In this document: piece by piece, positions 34,725-43,639 of the stretch
Layout: each line of letters starts with the position of its first letter
How positions within the stretch are numbered: position 1 is the stretch's first letter
From: Acrocarpospora catenulata
GTDB taxonomy: Bacteria; Actinomycetota; Actinomycetes; Streptosporangiales; Streptosporangiaceae
DNA: 64,000 nucleotides
Direction of reading: 5' to 3'
Assembly: GCF_018476525.1 (NCBI RefSeq)
Contig: NZ_JAHCST010000013.1
Coordinates: 104,476-168,475, forward strand
Notes under the pieces: model-generated
What the model saw: the letters and a program-made list of their open reading frames with translations, nothing else
Database searches by the model: none
Told to the model about the DNA's origin: nothing
Translations under genes and position numbers: made by a program

Positions 34725-35816
34725 ATGGATTTCACGTACTCGGCCGACCAGTCCGACCTGGCGGCGTTGTGCCGCGATGTGTTCGAAAGCGAGTATCCGC
34801 CGGAGCCGGCCCTGGCTGAGGAGACCCATTCCGCGAAGCTACATGCGGCGCTGGCCCAGGCCGGCATCCTCGGCCTGGCCTTCGAGGAGTCCGTCGGGGG
34901 CAGCGGCGGATCCCTGTTCGACCTGGGCATCGCCTTCCGGGAGGCGGGGCGGGCTCCCGCGCCGACGACCTTCGCCGGTACCGTCTTCGCCGGGCTGCTG
35001 GTGGACCGGCTCGGCTCGGCGGAGCAGCGCGCGTCGTTCCTGGCCCCGCTCTGCGCCGGTGAACGGCTGGCCACGGTGGCCTTCGCGGAGCCGTCCACCG
35101 ACGGTGATCCCAGCCTCCTCCGGACGGCGGCCACGCGGGCCGGGGACGGCTGGACGCTGACCGGCGTCAAGGACTTCGTGCCCGACGCGTCGAGCGCGGA
35201 CACCATCGTGGTGGCGGCGGTGGCCGACACCGGTCTCGCGTTCTTCCTGGTTCCGGCCCACGCCCCCGGGGTCTCCATCGTGCGCCGCCAGACCTTCGGG
35301 CACGACAGGCAGGACGAGATCACGCTCGACGGGGTGTCCGTACCGGCCGACGCACATCTGGCCGGCGCGTCGCTCGACGCCTACCTGGCCTGCCGCGACG
35401 CGATGGTCGCCCTCCAGTGCATGGAGATGCTCGGCGGCGCGGAGCGGGTCCTGGAGATGTCGGCGGAGTACGTCAGGACGCGCCACCAGTTCGGCCGCCC
35501 GATCGGCTCGTTCCAGGCGGTTCAGCACCACATCGCCGACATGGCCATCGAGGTGGCCGCCGGTGCGGCCGCCGCCCACCGGGCGCTCTGGCTGGTCGCC
35601 GGCGGACGACCCGCCCGTGCCGAGGTCGCGATCGCCAAGACCTGGCTGAGCCGGGCCTTCGTGGCGGTGACCCTCCACGCCCACCAGGTGCACGGGGGAA
35701 TGGGCTACGTCCGCGAGGCCCCGCTCCATCTGTTCTCGCAGCGGGCCAAGACGCTCGAACTCCAGCTCGGCACCAGGCGCGCCCACCTGGAGGCGATCGC
35801 CGGGACTCTCTGGTGA
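34725..35816 (+). CDS. Acyl-CoA dehydrogenase, second subunit of the pair
   Basis: 363 aa. Acyl-CoA dehydrogenase fold with a weaker flavin signature (TVAFAEPSTDGDPSLL), then YVRTRHQFGRPIGSFQAVQHHIADM and HQVHGGMGYVREAPLHLFSQRAKTLEL (quoted in part). The usual EGTxxI or GGTNE loop is missing and the C-terminus is short. A GGGAAGGA site lies 5 nt before ATG 34725. It is the last gene of the plus-strand operon. It probably assembles with the preceding dehydrogenase. Confidence 0.86.
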   Translation: MDFTYSADQSDLAALCRDVFESEYPPEPALAEETHSAKLHAALAQAGILGLAFEESVGGSGGSLFDLGIAFREAGRAPAPTTFAGTVFAGLLVDRLGSAEQRASFLAPLCAGERLATVAFAEPSTDGDPSLLRTAATRAGDGWTLTGVKDFVPDASSADTIVVAAVADTGLAFFLVPAHAPGVSIVRRQTFGHDRQDEITLDGVSVPADAHLAGASLDAYLACRDAMVALQCMEMLGGAERVLEMSAEYVRTRHQFGRPIGSFQAVQHHIADMAIEVAAGAAAAHRALWLVAGGRPARAEVAIAKTWLSRAFVAVTLHAHQVHGGMGYVREAPLHLFSQRAKTLELQLGTRRAHLEAIAGTLW

Positions 35817-35872
35817 CCGTGCCGCCCTGAGACAACCTTGACGATGGAGATCCCCGGCTCCTACCCTCGTTG

Positions 35873-35892
35873 CCGTGGGAGCGTTCCCACGG
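35873..35892. terminator. Hairpin/inverted repeat between catabolic island and NRPS genes
   Basis: CCGTGGGA (35873-35880) and TCCCACGG (35885-35892) form an 8-bp perfect stem with a 4-nt loop. It lies 57 bp after the last dehydrogenase stop and 66 bp before the NRPS start. It could end the catabolic operon or serve as an operator for the NRPS genes. Confidence 0.45.
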
Positions 35893-35958
35893 TCGCGCGC
35901 AGACGTTCTCCGAAGGCTCTGGTACGGGCGATCCCCCCAGTCCCGATGGAGGTCATGG

Positions 35959-37440
35959 ATGGCCAGGAACCCCGCCTCACCTTTACAGCGGGGCATGTGG
36001 ATCAACGAGCTGGCCGGATCAGGCACCGCCTACCAGATGCCGCTGGCGATCACCTTCAAGGGACCGCTGGACGTTCCCGCGCTGCTCGCGGCCTGCAAGG
36101 CTCTACTGGACCGGCACGAGATCCTCAACGCCGCCTTCCAGGAGGACGACGGCGAGCTGCTGATCGTCCGAGCGGACATCGCGCCGACCGTGACACAAGG
36201 CCCGGAGCAGCAACCGGACTTCGACGTCCGCTGGGGGCCGCTCGCGCGGTTCACCCTGACGGAGATCGGGCCGGACCGCCACCGCCTGCTGTTCGTCGCC
36301 CACCACCTGGTCTTCGACGGCATGTCGAAGGACCTCCTGGTCAGGGACCTCGCCGACCTGTACGCCGGGCGTCCGGTGGCGCCCGCCGCCCCGCCGTACC
36401 GTGAGGTGATCCAGGCCGAACGCCAGCGGGTCGAGGAGTCGCTGACCGAGGCCGAGACCTTCTGGAAGGCCCGCTGGCGCGACCAGTTCGAGGTCTTCCT
36501 GCCGAGCGGCGAGAACACCGCGTCCCGGCGTCCGGGGCCGGGCGCGAGCGTGGTGGCGCTGACCGAACTGCCCGACTCCGGCGACCTGGGCGTGACCACG
36601 TTCGAACACGTCCTGGCCGCGCTGCACGCGCTGCTGCACCGGTACGGCGCCCGCGAGCCGATCGTCTCGGTGGATCTGTCCACCCGCAGGCCGGAGACCG
36701 CGGAAACCCTGGGCCTGCTGGTCAACGAGCTGCCCGTGGTGGCCAGGCCGGAGCCTGGCGGCACCTTCCGCCGGCTCGCCCGCCAGGTACGCGAGGAACT
36801 GCGCGCCGTCTACGCCTTCCGCGAGGTGCCGCTGGCGCGGGCGGTCGGCGGCCTGTCGCCACGCGGCTCGCTCACCCCGGTCTCGGTGAGCTACCGGCGG
36901 CGCGGACCCGACCCCGACTTCCCCGGCCTGGCGGTCGCCGTGGACTGGGCGATGTTCAACGGCGGCGCCCGCGGCGCACTGCACCTGCAGGCCGTCGAAG
37001 GCCCCGGCACCCTCGACGCCTGGCTCCGCTACGACCCCCGGGTGCTCACCGAAGCGGACGCCGAGCTGGTCGCGGCCGACCTTCGGGCGGTGCTCGGCCA
37101 GTCCCCCGACACCCCGGTGTCGGAGCTAATCCTGCTGTCTTCGGGAGCCCGCACCAGTCAGGTGCGCCAGGCCGGGCCCGCCGCCGTCGCCTCGACCGCG
37201 CCCCCCGAGCTCGTCGAAGCCGTCCGCCAGATCTGGGCCGACGTGCTCCGCCTCAAGCAGGTCGGGCCGAACGAGGACCTGTTCGACCTGGGCGGGCACT
37301 CCATCTCGATCATCAACATCATCGCCAGGATCAGCAAGCAGTACGACGTGGAGGTGCCCATGGACGTGTTCTTCGACAACCCGACCGTCGTGGGCGTGGC
37401 CGAAGCCGTCGCCCAGGCCTCCACCCAATCGGGGGCCTGA
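35959..37440 (+). CDS. NRPS protein: condensation domain plus carrier domain, no adenylation domain
   Basis: 493 aa. A condensation domain (about 1-420) starts with SPLQRGMWINE and contains the intact HHLVFDG active-site motif. A carrier domain (about 425-490) carries the phosphopantetheine Ser in DLGGHSISI. The ATG at 35959 is preferred because GGAGG lies 6 nt upstream; a longer frame begins at 35875. With no adenylation domain, it must accept an acyl group made elsewhere or be loaded in trans. It is followed 5 bp later by a stand-alone condensation-like protein. Confidence 0.88.
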   Translation: MARNPASPLQRGMWINELAGSGTAYQMPLAITFKGPLDVPALLAACKALLDRHEILNAAFQEDDGELLIVRADIAPTVTQGPEQQPDFDVRWGPLARFTLTEIGPDRHRLLFVAHHLVFDGMSKDLLVRDLADLYAGRPVAPAAPPYREVIQAERQRVEESLTEAETFWKARWRDQFEVFLPSGENTASRRPGPGASVVALTELPDSGDLGVTTFEHVLAALHALLHRYGAREPIVSVDLSTRRPETAETLGLLVNELPVVARPEPGGTFRRLARQVREELRAVYAFREVPLARAVGGLSPRGSLTPVSVSYRRRGPDPDFPGLAVAVDWAMFNGGARGALHLQAVEGPGTLDAWLRYDPRVLTEADAELVAADLRAVLGQSPDTPVSELILLSSGARTSQVRQAGPAAVASTAPPELVEAVRQIWADVLRLKQVGPNEDLFDLGGHSISIINIIARISKQYDVEVPMDVFFDNPTVVGVAEAVAQASTQSGA

Positions 37441-37445
37441 CCCGC

Positions 37446-38702
37446 GTGCACGCCACGTTCGACACCGGCCAGGACGACTGGACCGGCCCGCTCGCCTGGG
37501 GCCAGCGCTCCATCTGGGAGGCGATCCGGCAGGTCGGCCCGTCCGGGGATCGGTACTTCAACTTCAGCAGGGTGGTGCCGGTGCCGCGCGGGGCGCCCGC
37601 CGCGGACGTGGCCACGGTGGTGGCCGCGCTCGGCACCGTGGTGGCCAGGCACGACTCGCTGCGCACGCGGGTACGGCAGGGCGCCGACGGCGAGCCGTAC
37701 CAGGTCGTGGCGGGTGGCGGGGCGATACCGGTCGAGATCGTCGAGTCGGCCGCCGAGGAGGAACGGCTGCTGGGGGTGCGGTTCGACTTCACCGCGGACT
37801 GGCCGCTCCGGGTGGCCCTGGTGGTGTCGGACGGCCGGGTGCGCGAAGTGGTGCTGGTCTTCGGCCACGTCGCCGCGGACGGGTACGCGGCCGACCTGGT
37901 CGCCAGGGACCTGCGCCTGACCCTGCTGCGCGGCGCCCCGGACGGCGAGCCGGAGCAACTGCGCGAGCTGGTCGCCGCGCAGTCGGGGCCGGACGTGTCC
38001 CGCAGCGAACGCGCGCTGGAGTTCTGGGCGGCGCGGTCCCTCGGGGGGCCGCTGCTCGACCGGCGGCGCGAGCCCAACGGCGGCCCGCGCTACCAGCGGG
38101 CGGTGATGTTCTCGCCCGCCATGGACCAGGCCTCCCGCGTGCTGGCGCAGCGGTACGGCGTCAACGGGTCCACCATCCTGCTGGTGGCCTCCTGCGTGCT
38201 GGTGGGCCGGGCGGCCGGGCGGCCGAAGTCGGCCATGACGCCGCTGGTCAACAACCGTTTCCTGGCCAGGCACAGTGAGGTGGTCACCTCGCTGGCCCAG
38301 CTGGGACTGCTCGTGGTCGACTCAGGCCAGGCCGACTTCAACCAGGTGATGGCCGGCGCCAGGGCCGCCGCGCTGCGCGCGTACCGGCACGCCTACTACG
38401 ACCAGGCGGCGCTGAACGCGCGGCTGGCCGGGGCCGACCCGCTGTGCTGCTTCAACGATCAGCGCACGGCGGAGACCACCGGGGTGCCGATCCCGGGTGG
38501 GGCCGAGCCGGGCAAGACCGTAATGGAGCCGGAGAGCGGCCTGGACGAACTCAACTGCCGGTTCTGCGTGCACGTGACCGGGAACCCGGGTGAGCTCAAG
38601 ATCATGATCACCGCCGACACCCACTACCTCCAGGCCGGGGACCTGGAGACGCTGCTCCGCGACATGGAATCGCTCGTCGTGGCGGGCGCGGCAGCCGGGT
38701 AG
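37446..38702 (+). CDS. Stand-alone condensation-domain protein with altered HHxxxDG motif
   Basis: 418 aa of condensation fold (LAWGQRSIWEAIRQVGPSG at the start, LRTRVRQ after the first helix). The active-site motif reads FGHVAADG: the first His is Gly, while the second, catalytic His is kept. It might transfer, release or esterify an acyl group rather than form a normal peptide bond. The start is GTG 37446, closely following the C-PCP stop with no strong ribosome site, so translational coupling is likely. No carrier domain is attached. Confidence 0.82.
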   Translation: MHATFDTGQDDWTGPLAWGQRSIWEAIRQVGPSGDRYFNFSRVVPVPRGAPAADVATVVAALGTVVARHDSLRTRVRQGADGEPYQVVAGGGAIPVEIVESAAEEERLLGVRFDFTADWPLRVALVVSDGRVREVVLVFGHVAADGYAADLVARDLRLTLLRGAPDGEPEQLRELVAAQSGPDVSRSERALEFWAARSLGGPLLDRRREPNGGPRYQRAVMFSPAMDQASRVLAQRYGVNGSTILLVASCVLVGRAAGRPKSAMTPLVNNRFLARHSEVVTSLAQLGLLVVDSGQADFNQVMAGARAAALRAYRHAYYDQAALNARLAGADPLCCFNDQRTAETTGVPIPGGAEPGKTVMEPESGLDELNCRFCVHVTGNPGELKIMITADTHYLQAGDLETLLRDMESLVVAGAAAG

Positions 38703-38729
38703 GCGTACGTTCGAGAAGGAGATCCGCCG

Positions 38730-41700
38730 ATGTCCACTCAGGGCAGCGCTGGGGACGGGCCTGCCGTGGTGAACCGGCTCCCGCTCTCCGCCGATCAGGA
38801 ACGCCTCTGGTTCCTGAACCAGGTCGACCCTGCCGACCCCACGTTCCACCTGTCCCACACGGCCCGGCTCATCGGCCCGCTGGACGAGCCCGCGCTCGCC
38901 CGCGCGCTGGCGGAGATCGTCGCCCGCCACGAGGCGCTGCGCGCCAGGTTCCCCGCCGTGGACGGCAAACCCGCCCAGGTCATCGATCCGCCCGGCGGCT
39001 TCGAGCTGGCGCGACTGACCTGCGAGGGATCGGCGGACTCGCTGGTGGCCGAGCTGGCCACCCGGCCGTTCGACCTGGCCGGGGACCGGCTGATCCGGGC
39101 CACCCTGATCAGGACAGGACCGGAGGAGCACGTCCTGACGGTGGTCGTGCACCACATCATCTCGGACGGGCGCTCGATCGGGATCCTCCTGAGCGAGCTG
39201 TCCGCCCTGTACTCCGCGTTCTGCAAAGGCGAGCCCGGACCGCTGCCGCCGTTGCGGGCGCGGTGGTCGGACTTCGTCCGCGCGGAGACCGACGACGCGG
39301 AGGCGCTGGCGTACTGGAAGGACCAGCTGGCCGACGCCCCGCCGCTGCGGCTGCTCACCGACCACCCCCGGCCGGCCGTCGCGACCCCCGACAGCGCCCT
39401 GTTCCGGCACAAGCTGCGCGGGCCGCTCGTGGCGCGCTTCGCGGCGGCCGCCGCCGCGGCGCGGTGCACGCCGTTCATGGGGCTCATGGCCGCCTACCAG
39501 ACGCTGCTCGCCGCCAGGAGCGGCCAGCACGACTTCTGCGTCGGCTACCCGACGGCCGGCCGGGACGGCAAGGACGACGACGAGCTGATCGGCTACTTCG
39601 CCAGCATGGCGGTGCTGAGAGCGGATCTGTCCGGTGACCCGACGTTCCGTGAGCTGATGCACCGCAACCGGGCCCGCCTGCTGGCCGCGCGCCGGCATCG
39701 GGAGCTGCCCCTGGAAAGGCTGCTCACCGCGCTGGACATCGAACGGGACCTCAGCCGCCCGCCCCTGTTCCAGACGTCGTTCAGCATGACCTACGACGCG
39801 AGCGACCAGGCCATCCGGCTGACCGGGCTGCAAACCGACTGGATCGAAACCGGCTTCAGCCACTCGCCGTACGAGCTGAAGCTCGACATCTTCGAACACG
39901 GCGGCGAGTGGCTGATGATGCTCGTCTACAACCGCGCCCTGTTCGACGCGGACACGATCGAGCGCTTCGCCCGCGACTTCGAATCCCTGCTGTCCCAGGT
40001 CGCCGACGATCCCCTGGTACGGCTGTCGCGCCTCACGGCCCCGTCCGGCGAGGAACGCGACCGGTTGATCCACGACTGGAACCGGGTGGCGCCGCCCGCG
40101 CGGACCCTGTTCCCCGACCTGTTCCAGGAGCAGGTCGCGCTCCGGCCGGAGGCGACCGCGGTGAGCTGCGGTCCGGTACGGCTGAGCTACGCCGAGCTGG
40201 ACCGCCGCGCCGACGAGCTGGCGGCCAGGCTGGAGGTACGGCCCGGGGAGCACGTGGCGGTCTGCCTGCCCCGGTCGGTGGAGTCGCTGGTGGCGCTGCT
40301 GGCCGTGCAGCGGACCGGCGCCGCGTACGTGCCGCTCGACCCGGGCTACCCCGCCGCGCGGCTGGACTTCGTCCTGGGCGACTGCGGCGCCTCCCTGGTG
40401 CTCGCCAGCCGCGAGAGCGCCGCCGTCCTGCCCGCCCACACCGTACGGACCGTGCTGGTGGACGAGCCGGAGCACGGCCAGGACCACCGCCGGGTGCGCG
40501 TACGCGGCCAGGACACCGCGTACGTGCTTTACACCTCCGGATCGACCGGCCGCCCCAAGGGAGTCGCGGTGCCGCACGCCGCGCTCGGCAACCTGCTCGC
40601 CGGGATGGCGGACCTGATCGGCCCCACACCGCAGGACGTCTGGCTGGCGCTGACCTCCCTGTCCTTCGACATCTCCGCCCTTGAGCTCTACCTGCCGCTG
40701 GCCACCGGCGGCCGGGTGGAGATCGCCGACGCCGACACCGCCCTGGACGGGTACCGGCAGATCCGGCTGATCCAGGAGGCCGGGGTTACCCACGTCCAGG
40801 CCACGCCGTCCGGCTGGCGCATGCTCCTGGACTGCGGGATCAGCGACCCCGCGCTGACCGCCCTGGTCGGCGGAGAAGCCCTCGGCGGCGAACTGGCGGG
40901 GCGGATGAGGGCCGCCGTCGGGCGGCTGTTCAACGTGTACGGCCCGACCGAGACCACCATCTGGTCGACCGCCTGGCCGGTCCCGGACCCTCCGGGAGAG
41001 GTGCGTATCGGCGGCCCGATCAGGGGAACCCAGGTGTACGTGGTCGGCGACCACCTCGACCTGGTCCGCCAGGGCGTGCCAGGTGAACTGGTCATCGGCG
41101 GCGCGGGAGTGGCCCACGGCTACCTGGGGCGGCCCGCCCTGACGGCCGAGCGGTTCGTCCCCGACCCGTACGGCCGGCCAGGTGGCCGCCTGTACCGCAC
41201 CGGAGACCAGGTGCGCTGGCGCGCCGACCAGAGCCTGGAATTCATCGGCCGCGGCGACAACCAGGTCAAGCTGCGCGGCCACCGGATCGAACTGGGCGAA
41301 GTGGAGGCGGCCTGCGAGGCCGTCCCCGGCGTGTCGGCGGCGGTCGCCACCGTGCACGAGGAGAACCTGGTCGTCTACCTCGTCGGCGACGTGGACCCTG
41401 ACCGCGTGCGCGCGGACCTGGCCGACCGTCTGCCCGCCTTCCTGGTGCCCGCCTGGTTCATCCGGCTTCCCGCGCTGCCGCTGACGCCCAACGGCAAACT
41501 CGACCGGCGGGCACTCCCGACCCCGCAGGCCCCCGAGACGAAGTTCATCGCCCCCGAGGGGGACGCCGAGGAACTGGTCGCCGACATCTGGTGCGAGTTG
41601 CTCGGCCTGGAGCGGGTCAGCGCGGCCGACGACTTCTTCCGCCTCGGCGGGCACTCCCTGCTCGCCGTCCGGGTCAGCGCCCGGCTGCGGGCGACGGCGG

Positions 41701-41837
41701 GCGTGGAACTGCCGATCCTGACGATGTTCACCCATCGCACGGTGGCCGAACTCGCCACCGAACTGGAGGAACGGTTGCTGTCGGAGCTCGCCGAGCTGTC
41801 CGACGAAGAGGCCGAAAGCCTCCTCGACCAGCCCTGA
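38730..41837 (+). CDS. NRPS module C-A-PCP, adenylation pocket predicted for glycine
   Basis: 1035 aa. Condensation domain about 1-430 (VVHHIISDG), adenylation domain about 440-940 (LYTSGSTGRPKG, SFDISALE, NVYGPTETTIW, TGDQVRW, LTPNGKLDRR) and carrier domain about 955-1030 (RLGGHSLLAVRVSA). Reading the ten pocket positions by hand gives D, I, L, Q, V, G, V, I, W, K, very close to the glycine code DILQLGLIWK. There is no thioesterase, epimerase or reductase domain, and no MbtH gene nearby. The ATG follows GAAGGAGA with good spacing. Confidence 0.92.
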   Translation: MSTQGSAGDGPAVVNRLPLSADQERLWFLNQVDPADPTFHLSHTARLIGPLDEPALARALAEIVARHEALRARFPAVDGKPAQVIDPPGGFELARLTCEGSADSLVAELATRPFDLAGDRLIRATLIRTGPEEHVLTVVVHHIISDGRSIGILLSELSALYSAFCKGEPGPLPPLRARWSDFVRAETDDAEALAYWKDQLADAPPLRLLTDHPRPAVATPDSALFRHKLRGPLVARFAAAAAAARCTPFMGLMAAYQTLLAARSGQHDFCVGYPTAGRDGKDDDELIGYFASMAVLRADLSGDPTFRELMHRNRARLLAARRHRELPLERLLTALDIERDLSRPPLFQTSFSMTYDASDQAIRLTGLQTDWIETGFSHSPYELKLDIFEHGGEWLMMLVYNRALFDADTIERFARDFESLLSQVADDPLVRLSRLTAPSGEERDRLIHDWNRVAPPARTLFPDLFQEQVALRPEATAVSCGPVRLSYAELDRRADELAARLEVRPGEHVAVCLPRSVESLVALLAVQRTGAAYVPLDPGYPAARLDFVLGDCGASLVLASRESAAVLPAHTVRTVLVDEPEHGQDHRRVRVRGQDTAYVLYTSGSTGRPKGVAVPHAALGNLLAGMADLIGPTPQDVWLALTSLSFDISALELYLPLATGGRVEIADADTALDGYRQIRLIQEAGVTHVQATPSGWRMLLDCGISDPALTALVGGEALGGELAGRMRAAVGRLFNVYGPTETTIWSTAWPVPDPPGEVRIGGPIRGTQVYVVGDHLDLVRQGVPGELVIGGAGVAHGYLGRPALTAERFVPDPYGRPGGRLYRTGDQVRWRADQSLEFIGRGDNQVKLRGHRIELGEVEAACEAVPGVSAAVATVHEENLVVYLVGDVDPDRVRADLADRLPAFLVPAWFIRLPALPLTPNGKLDRRALPTPQAPETKFIAPEGDAEELVADIWCELLGLERVSAADDFFRLGGHSLLAVRVSARLRATAGVELPILTMFTHRTVAELATELEERLLSELAELSDEEAESLLDQP

Positions 41838-41847
41838 CGAACCTCGC

Positions 41848-41878
41848 CGCCCGCGGGTCCATCACCGACCCGCGGGCG
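41848..41878. terminator. Bidirectional hairpin between convergent NRPS and glycosyltransferase genes
   Basis: CGCCCGCGGGTC (41848-41859) pairs with GACCCGCGGGCG (41867-41878) in a 12-bp perfect stem with a 7-nt loop. It lies 10 bp after the NRPS stop and 9 bp from the stop of the convergent glycosyltransferase gene, so it can serve both. Confidence 0.75.
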
Positions 41879-41887
41879 CGTGACTCG

Positions 41888-42838
41888 CTATGAGGGCGTC
41901 CCCTGCCGGGCCGCCTCCCGCGCCGCCACGTAGTCGTTGCACTGCGGCAGCCCGCGCTCCCGGATCACGTCGTTTAGCTTGAAGAAGTCGAGGTTCCCGA
42001 CGGCGTCCCCCACCGAGAGCAGCAGGTCGATGATCGGCGTCTTGTACTTCTCTGCCATGTACTTGTAGTTCTCGGTCACCTGGACGAGATTGTCGTCGAA
42101 GTCCTTCTCGTGCGGGCAGTGCACGGCCGCGGCCCGCCGGTTCAGCACGAAGCGGGCACCGGCCCGGTGCAGGCGGTAGCCGAGGTCGATGTCCTCGGCC
42201 CCCCAGCGCCGGAACTCCTCGTCGAACATCCCGACCGCGCGCAGCTGCTCGGTGCGCGCCGACACGTTGCAGGTCCAGAAGTTCGTCCAGGGCGCGGGCA
42301 GGTCGCCGATGTTGTCGCCGTACTTCTCGTAGAAGGTCTCGCGCACGTCCAGCCACAACTTCCTGGACTTCAGCTTCGCGATGGTGATGTCGGGATCGTC
42401 GTAGTCGATCGCCTGGTCCATCAGCCTGGCGAAGTCGTTGTTGACGTGGAAGCAGTAGACGTACCCGCAGACGGCGAGCGGGACGTCGGACGCCTGGTGG
42501 CTGTCGAGATGCGCCCGCAGCAGGTCAGAGTGCGCGAGCACCCCGGAGTCCAGCATGACGCACACCTCGCCCTCGGCGTGGGAGATGCCGAGGTTGCGGG
42601 CCTTCGCGACCTGGAAGCCGTCGCGCTCCTGGAAGAAGTAGCGCAGGTTGAGACTCCCCTGGAAGGTCGCCACCATCTCGGCGGTGGAGTCGTCGGAACC
42701 GTCATCGGCGACCAGCACCTCGAACTGCTCCTTCGGCAGGCTCTGCCAGACGAGCGAGTTGAGCGTGTGCCGGAGCAATTCCACGCGGTTGTACGTCGGA
42801 ATCACGACACTGCACTTCAAGGAGCCGTTTCCTTCCAC
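41888..42838 (-). CDS. Family 2 glycosyltransferase
   Basis: 316 aa GT-A fold. CSVVIPTYNRVELL and EVLVADDGSDDST start the nucleotide-sugar site, CVMLDSG stands at the DxD-like position, and the C-terminal galactosyltransferase-like block has FRRWGAEDIDLGYRLHRAGA (E/D-D metal/base motif). There are no membrane helices. The start is uncertain: GTG 42838 is used, but TTG 42820, preceded by GAAGGA, would start directly at the usual KCSVVIPTYN. It ends at the shared terminator with the NRPS genes. A link to a glycosylated peptide is possible but not shown. Confidence 0.85.
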   Translation of the reverse strand: MEGNGSLKCSVVIPTYNRVELLRHTLNSLVWQSLPKEQFEVLVADDGSDDSTAEMVATFQGSLNLRYFFQERDGFQVAKARNLGISHAEGEVCVMLDSGVLAHSDLLRAHLDSHQASDVPLAVCGYVYCFHVNNDFARLMDQAIDYDDPDITIAKLKSRKLWLDVRETFYEKYGDNIGDLPAPWTNFWTCNVSARTEQLRAVGMFDEEFRRWGAEDIDLGYRLHRAGARFVLNRRAAAVHCPHEKDFDDNLVQVTENYKYMAEKYKTPIIDLLLSVGDAVGNLDFFKLNDVIRERGLPQCNDYVAAREAARQGTPS

Positions 42839-42941
42839 TGTCCCGTTTCCCCTGGCCGAAATTCTCCCACCGGAAGTGATCCGGGCGGAACGCGGCGGGA
42901 ATACCGAAGCCGGAGCCCGGCCGACCGCGAGGTGACACAAT

Positions 42942-42970
42942 TTCGCGCAATGAAAGTTTCATTGCGCGAA
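42942..42970. promoter_or_regulatory. Perfect 29-bp palindrome between PEBP lipoprotein and glycosyltransferase genes
   Basis: TTCGCGCAATGAAA (42942-42955), one central G, then TTTCATTGCGCGAA (42957-42970): a perfect 14-bp inverted repeat. It begins 32 bp downstream of the PEBP stop and about 104 bp upstream of the glycosyltransferase start, so it could be a terminator hairpin or an operator. Its core TGAAAGTTTCA equals the motif found upstream of the CBM2 gene at 61084 (reverse complement). Confidence 0.55.
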
Positions 42971-43001
42971 GCCCCGCGCCGGCCTGCCGGACCGGATGAG
43001 G

Positions 43002-43535
43002 TCAGCCGCGTTTCCAGGTGCCGACGGTCTCGCCTGAGGTGATCGCCGCTTCCTTGATCTGCTCGTGTACCGCTCGCGCGCCTCCGTTCGGCGTGATCGC
43101 GCTCTTCAGCGCGTACACGATGAACTGGTAGTGATGGTCGCCCGTGGACGGGCAAGGCCCTGCGTAGGCGGCCTTGCTGTTGGTGCCGGGCAGTACCTGA
43201 CCAGGGGCTTGGCCCTCGGTCGCGCCCGTCGCGGAGGTCGGGATGCCGGTCACGATCCAGTGAATGTAGGTCCCGCCGCGAGCGTCCTTGTCGTTCACCA
43301 CGATCGCCAGTTCGGCGGCGGAGTCGGGGACGCCGCTCCAGGTCAGCGGGGGTGACACGTCTTCACCGCCCTGCCGGGCGCAGGCGTACTTCTGGGGCAT
43401 CGCGGTGCCTTCGGCGAACGCCGGGCTGCTCACCTTCAGCGCCTCCGAGGACCCGCCGCCCTCGGCCGAACACCCGGGGAGGACGTTCGCGAGAAACAGC
43501 ACACCGCCGACAACGCCAAGCTTGCCGATCTTCAT
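43002..43535 (-). CDS. PEBP-family (YbhB/YbcL) lipoprotein
   Basis: 177 aa. The signal peptide ends in lipobox NVLPGC, with lipidated Cys22. The phosphatidylethanolamine-binding fold follows: CARQGGEDVSPPLTWSGVP (the DxSPPLxW motif), VVNDKDARGGTYIHWIVTGIP and GPCPSTGDHHYQFIVYAL (GPxPP/H region). It is exported and membrane-anchored. YbhB-like proteins bind anionic or small ligands and their bacterial role is unclear. It is a single gene with about 100 bp free on each side. Confidence 0.9.
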   Translation of the reverse strand: MKIGKLGVVGGVLFLANVLPGCSAEGGGSSEALKVSSPAFAEGTAMPQKYACARQGGEDVSPPLTWSGVPDSAAELAIVVNDKDARGGTYIHWIVTGIPTSATGATEGQAPGQVLPGTNSKAAYAGPCPSTGDHHYQFIVYALKSAITPNGGARAVHEQIKEAAITSGETVGTWKRG

Positions 43536-43639
43536 GCGCCAAGGATAAACGGCTGGATCATGAAATGGCGATGCCGGATATTGGACCGGCTTGTTCCGCC
43601 GGCGGATGGCGCCAATCTATATTCGAATTCTGAAGATCG

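Noticed and set aside
35817..35958. Start of the first NRPS gene at ATG 35875
   Set aside because: Residues before MARNPASP are Arg/Ser-rich and unlike condensation domains; GGAGG supports ATG 35959.
38322..41735. A 1137-codon open frame on the - strand across the NRPS module
   Set aside because: Antisense shadow; the + strand gives complete C, A and PCP motifs in order.
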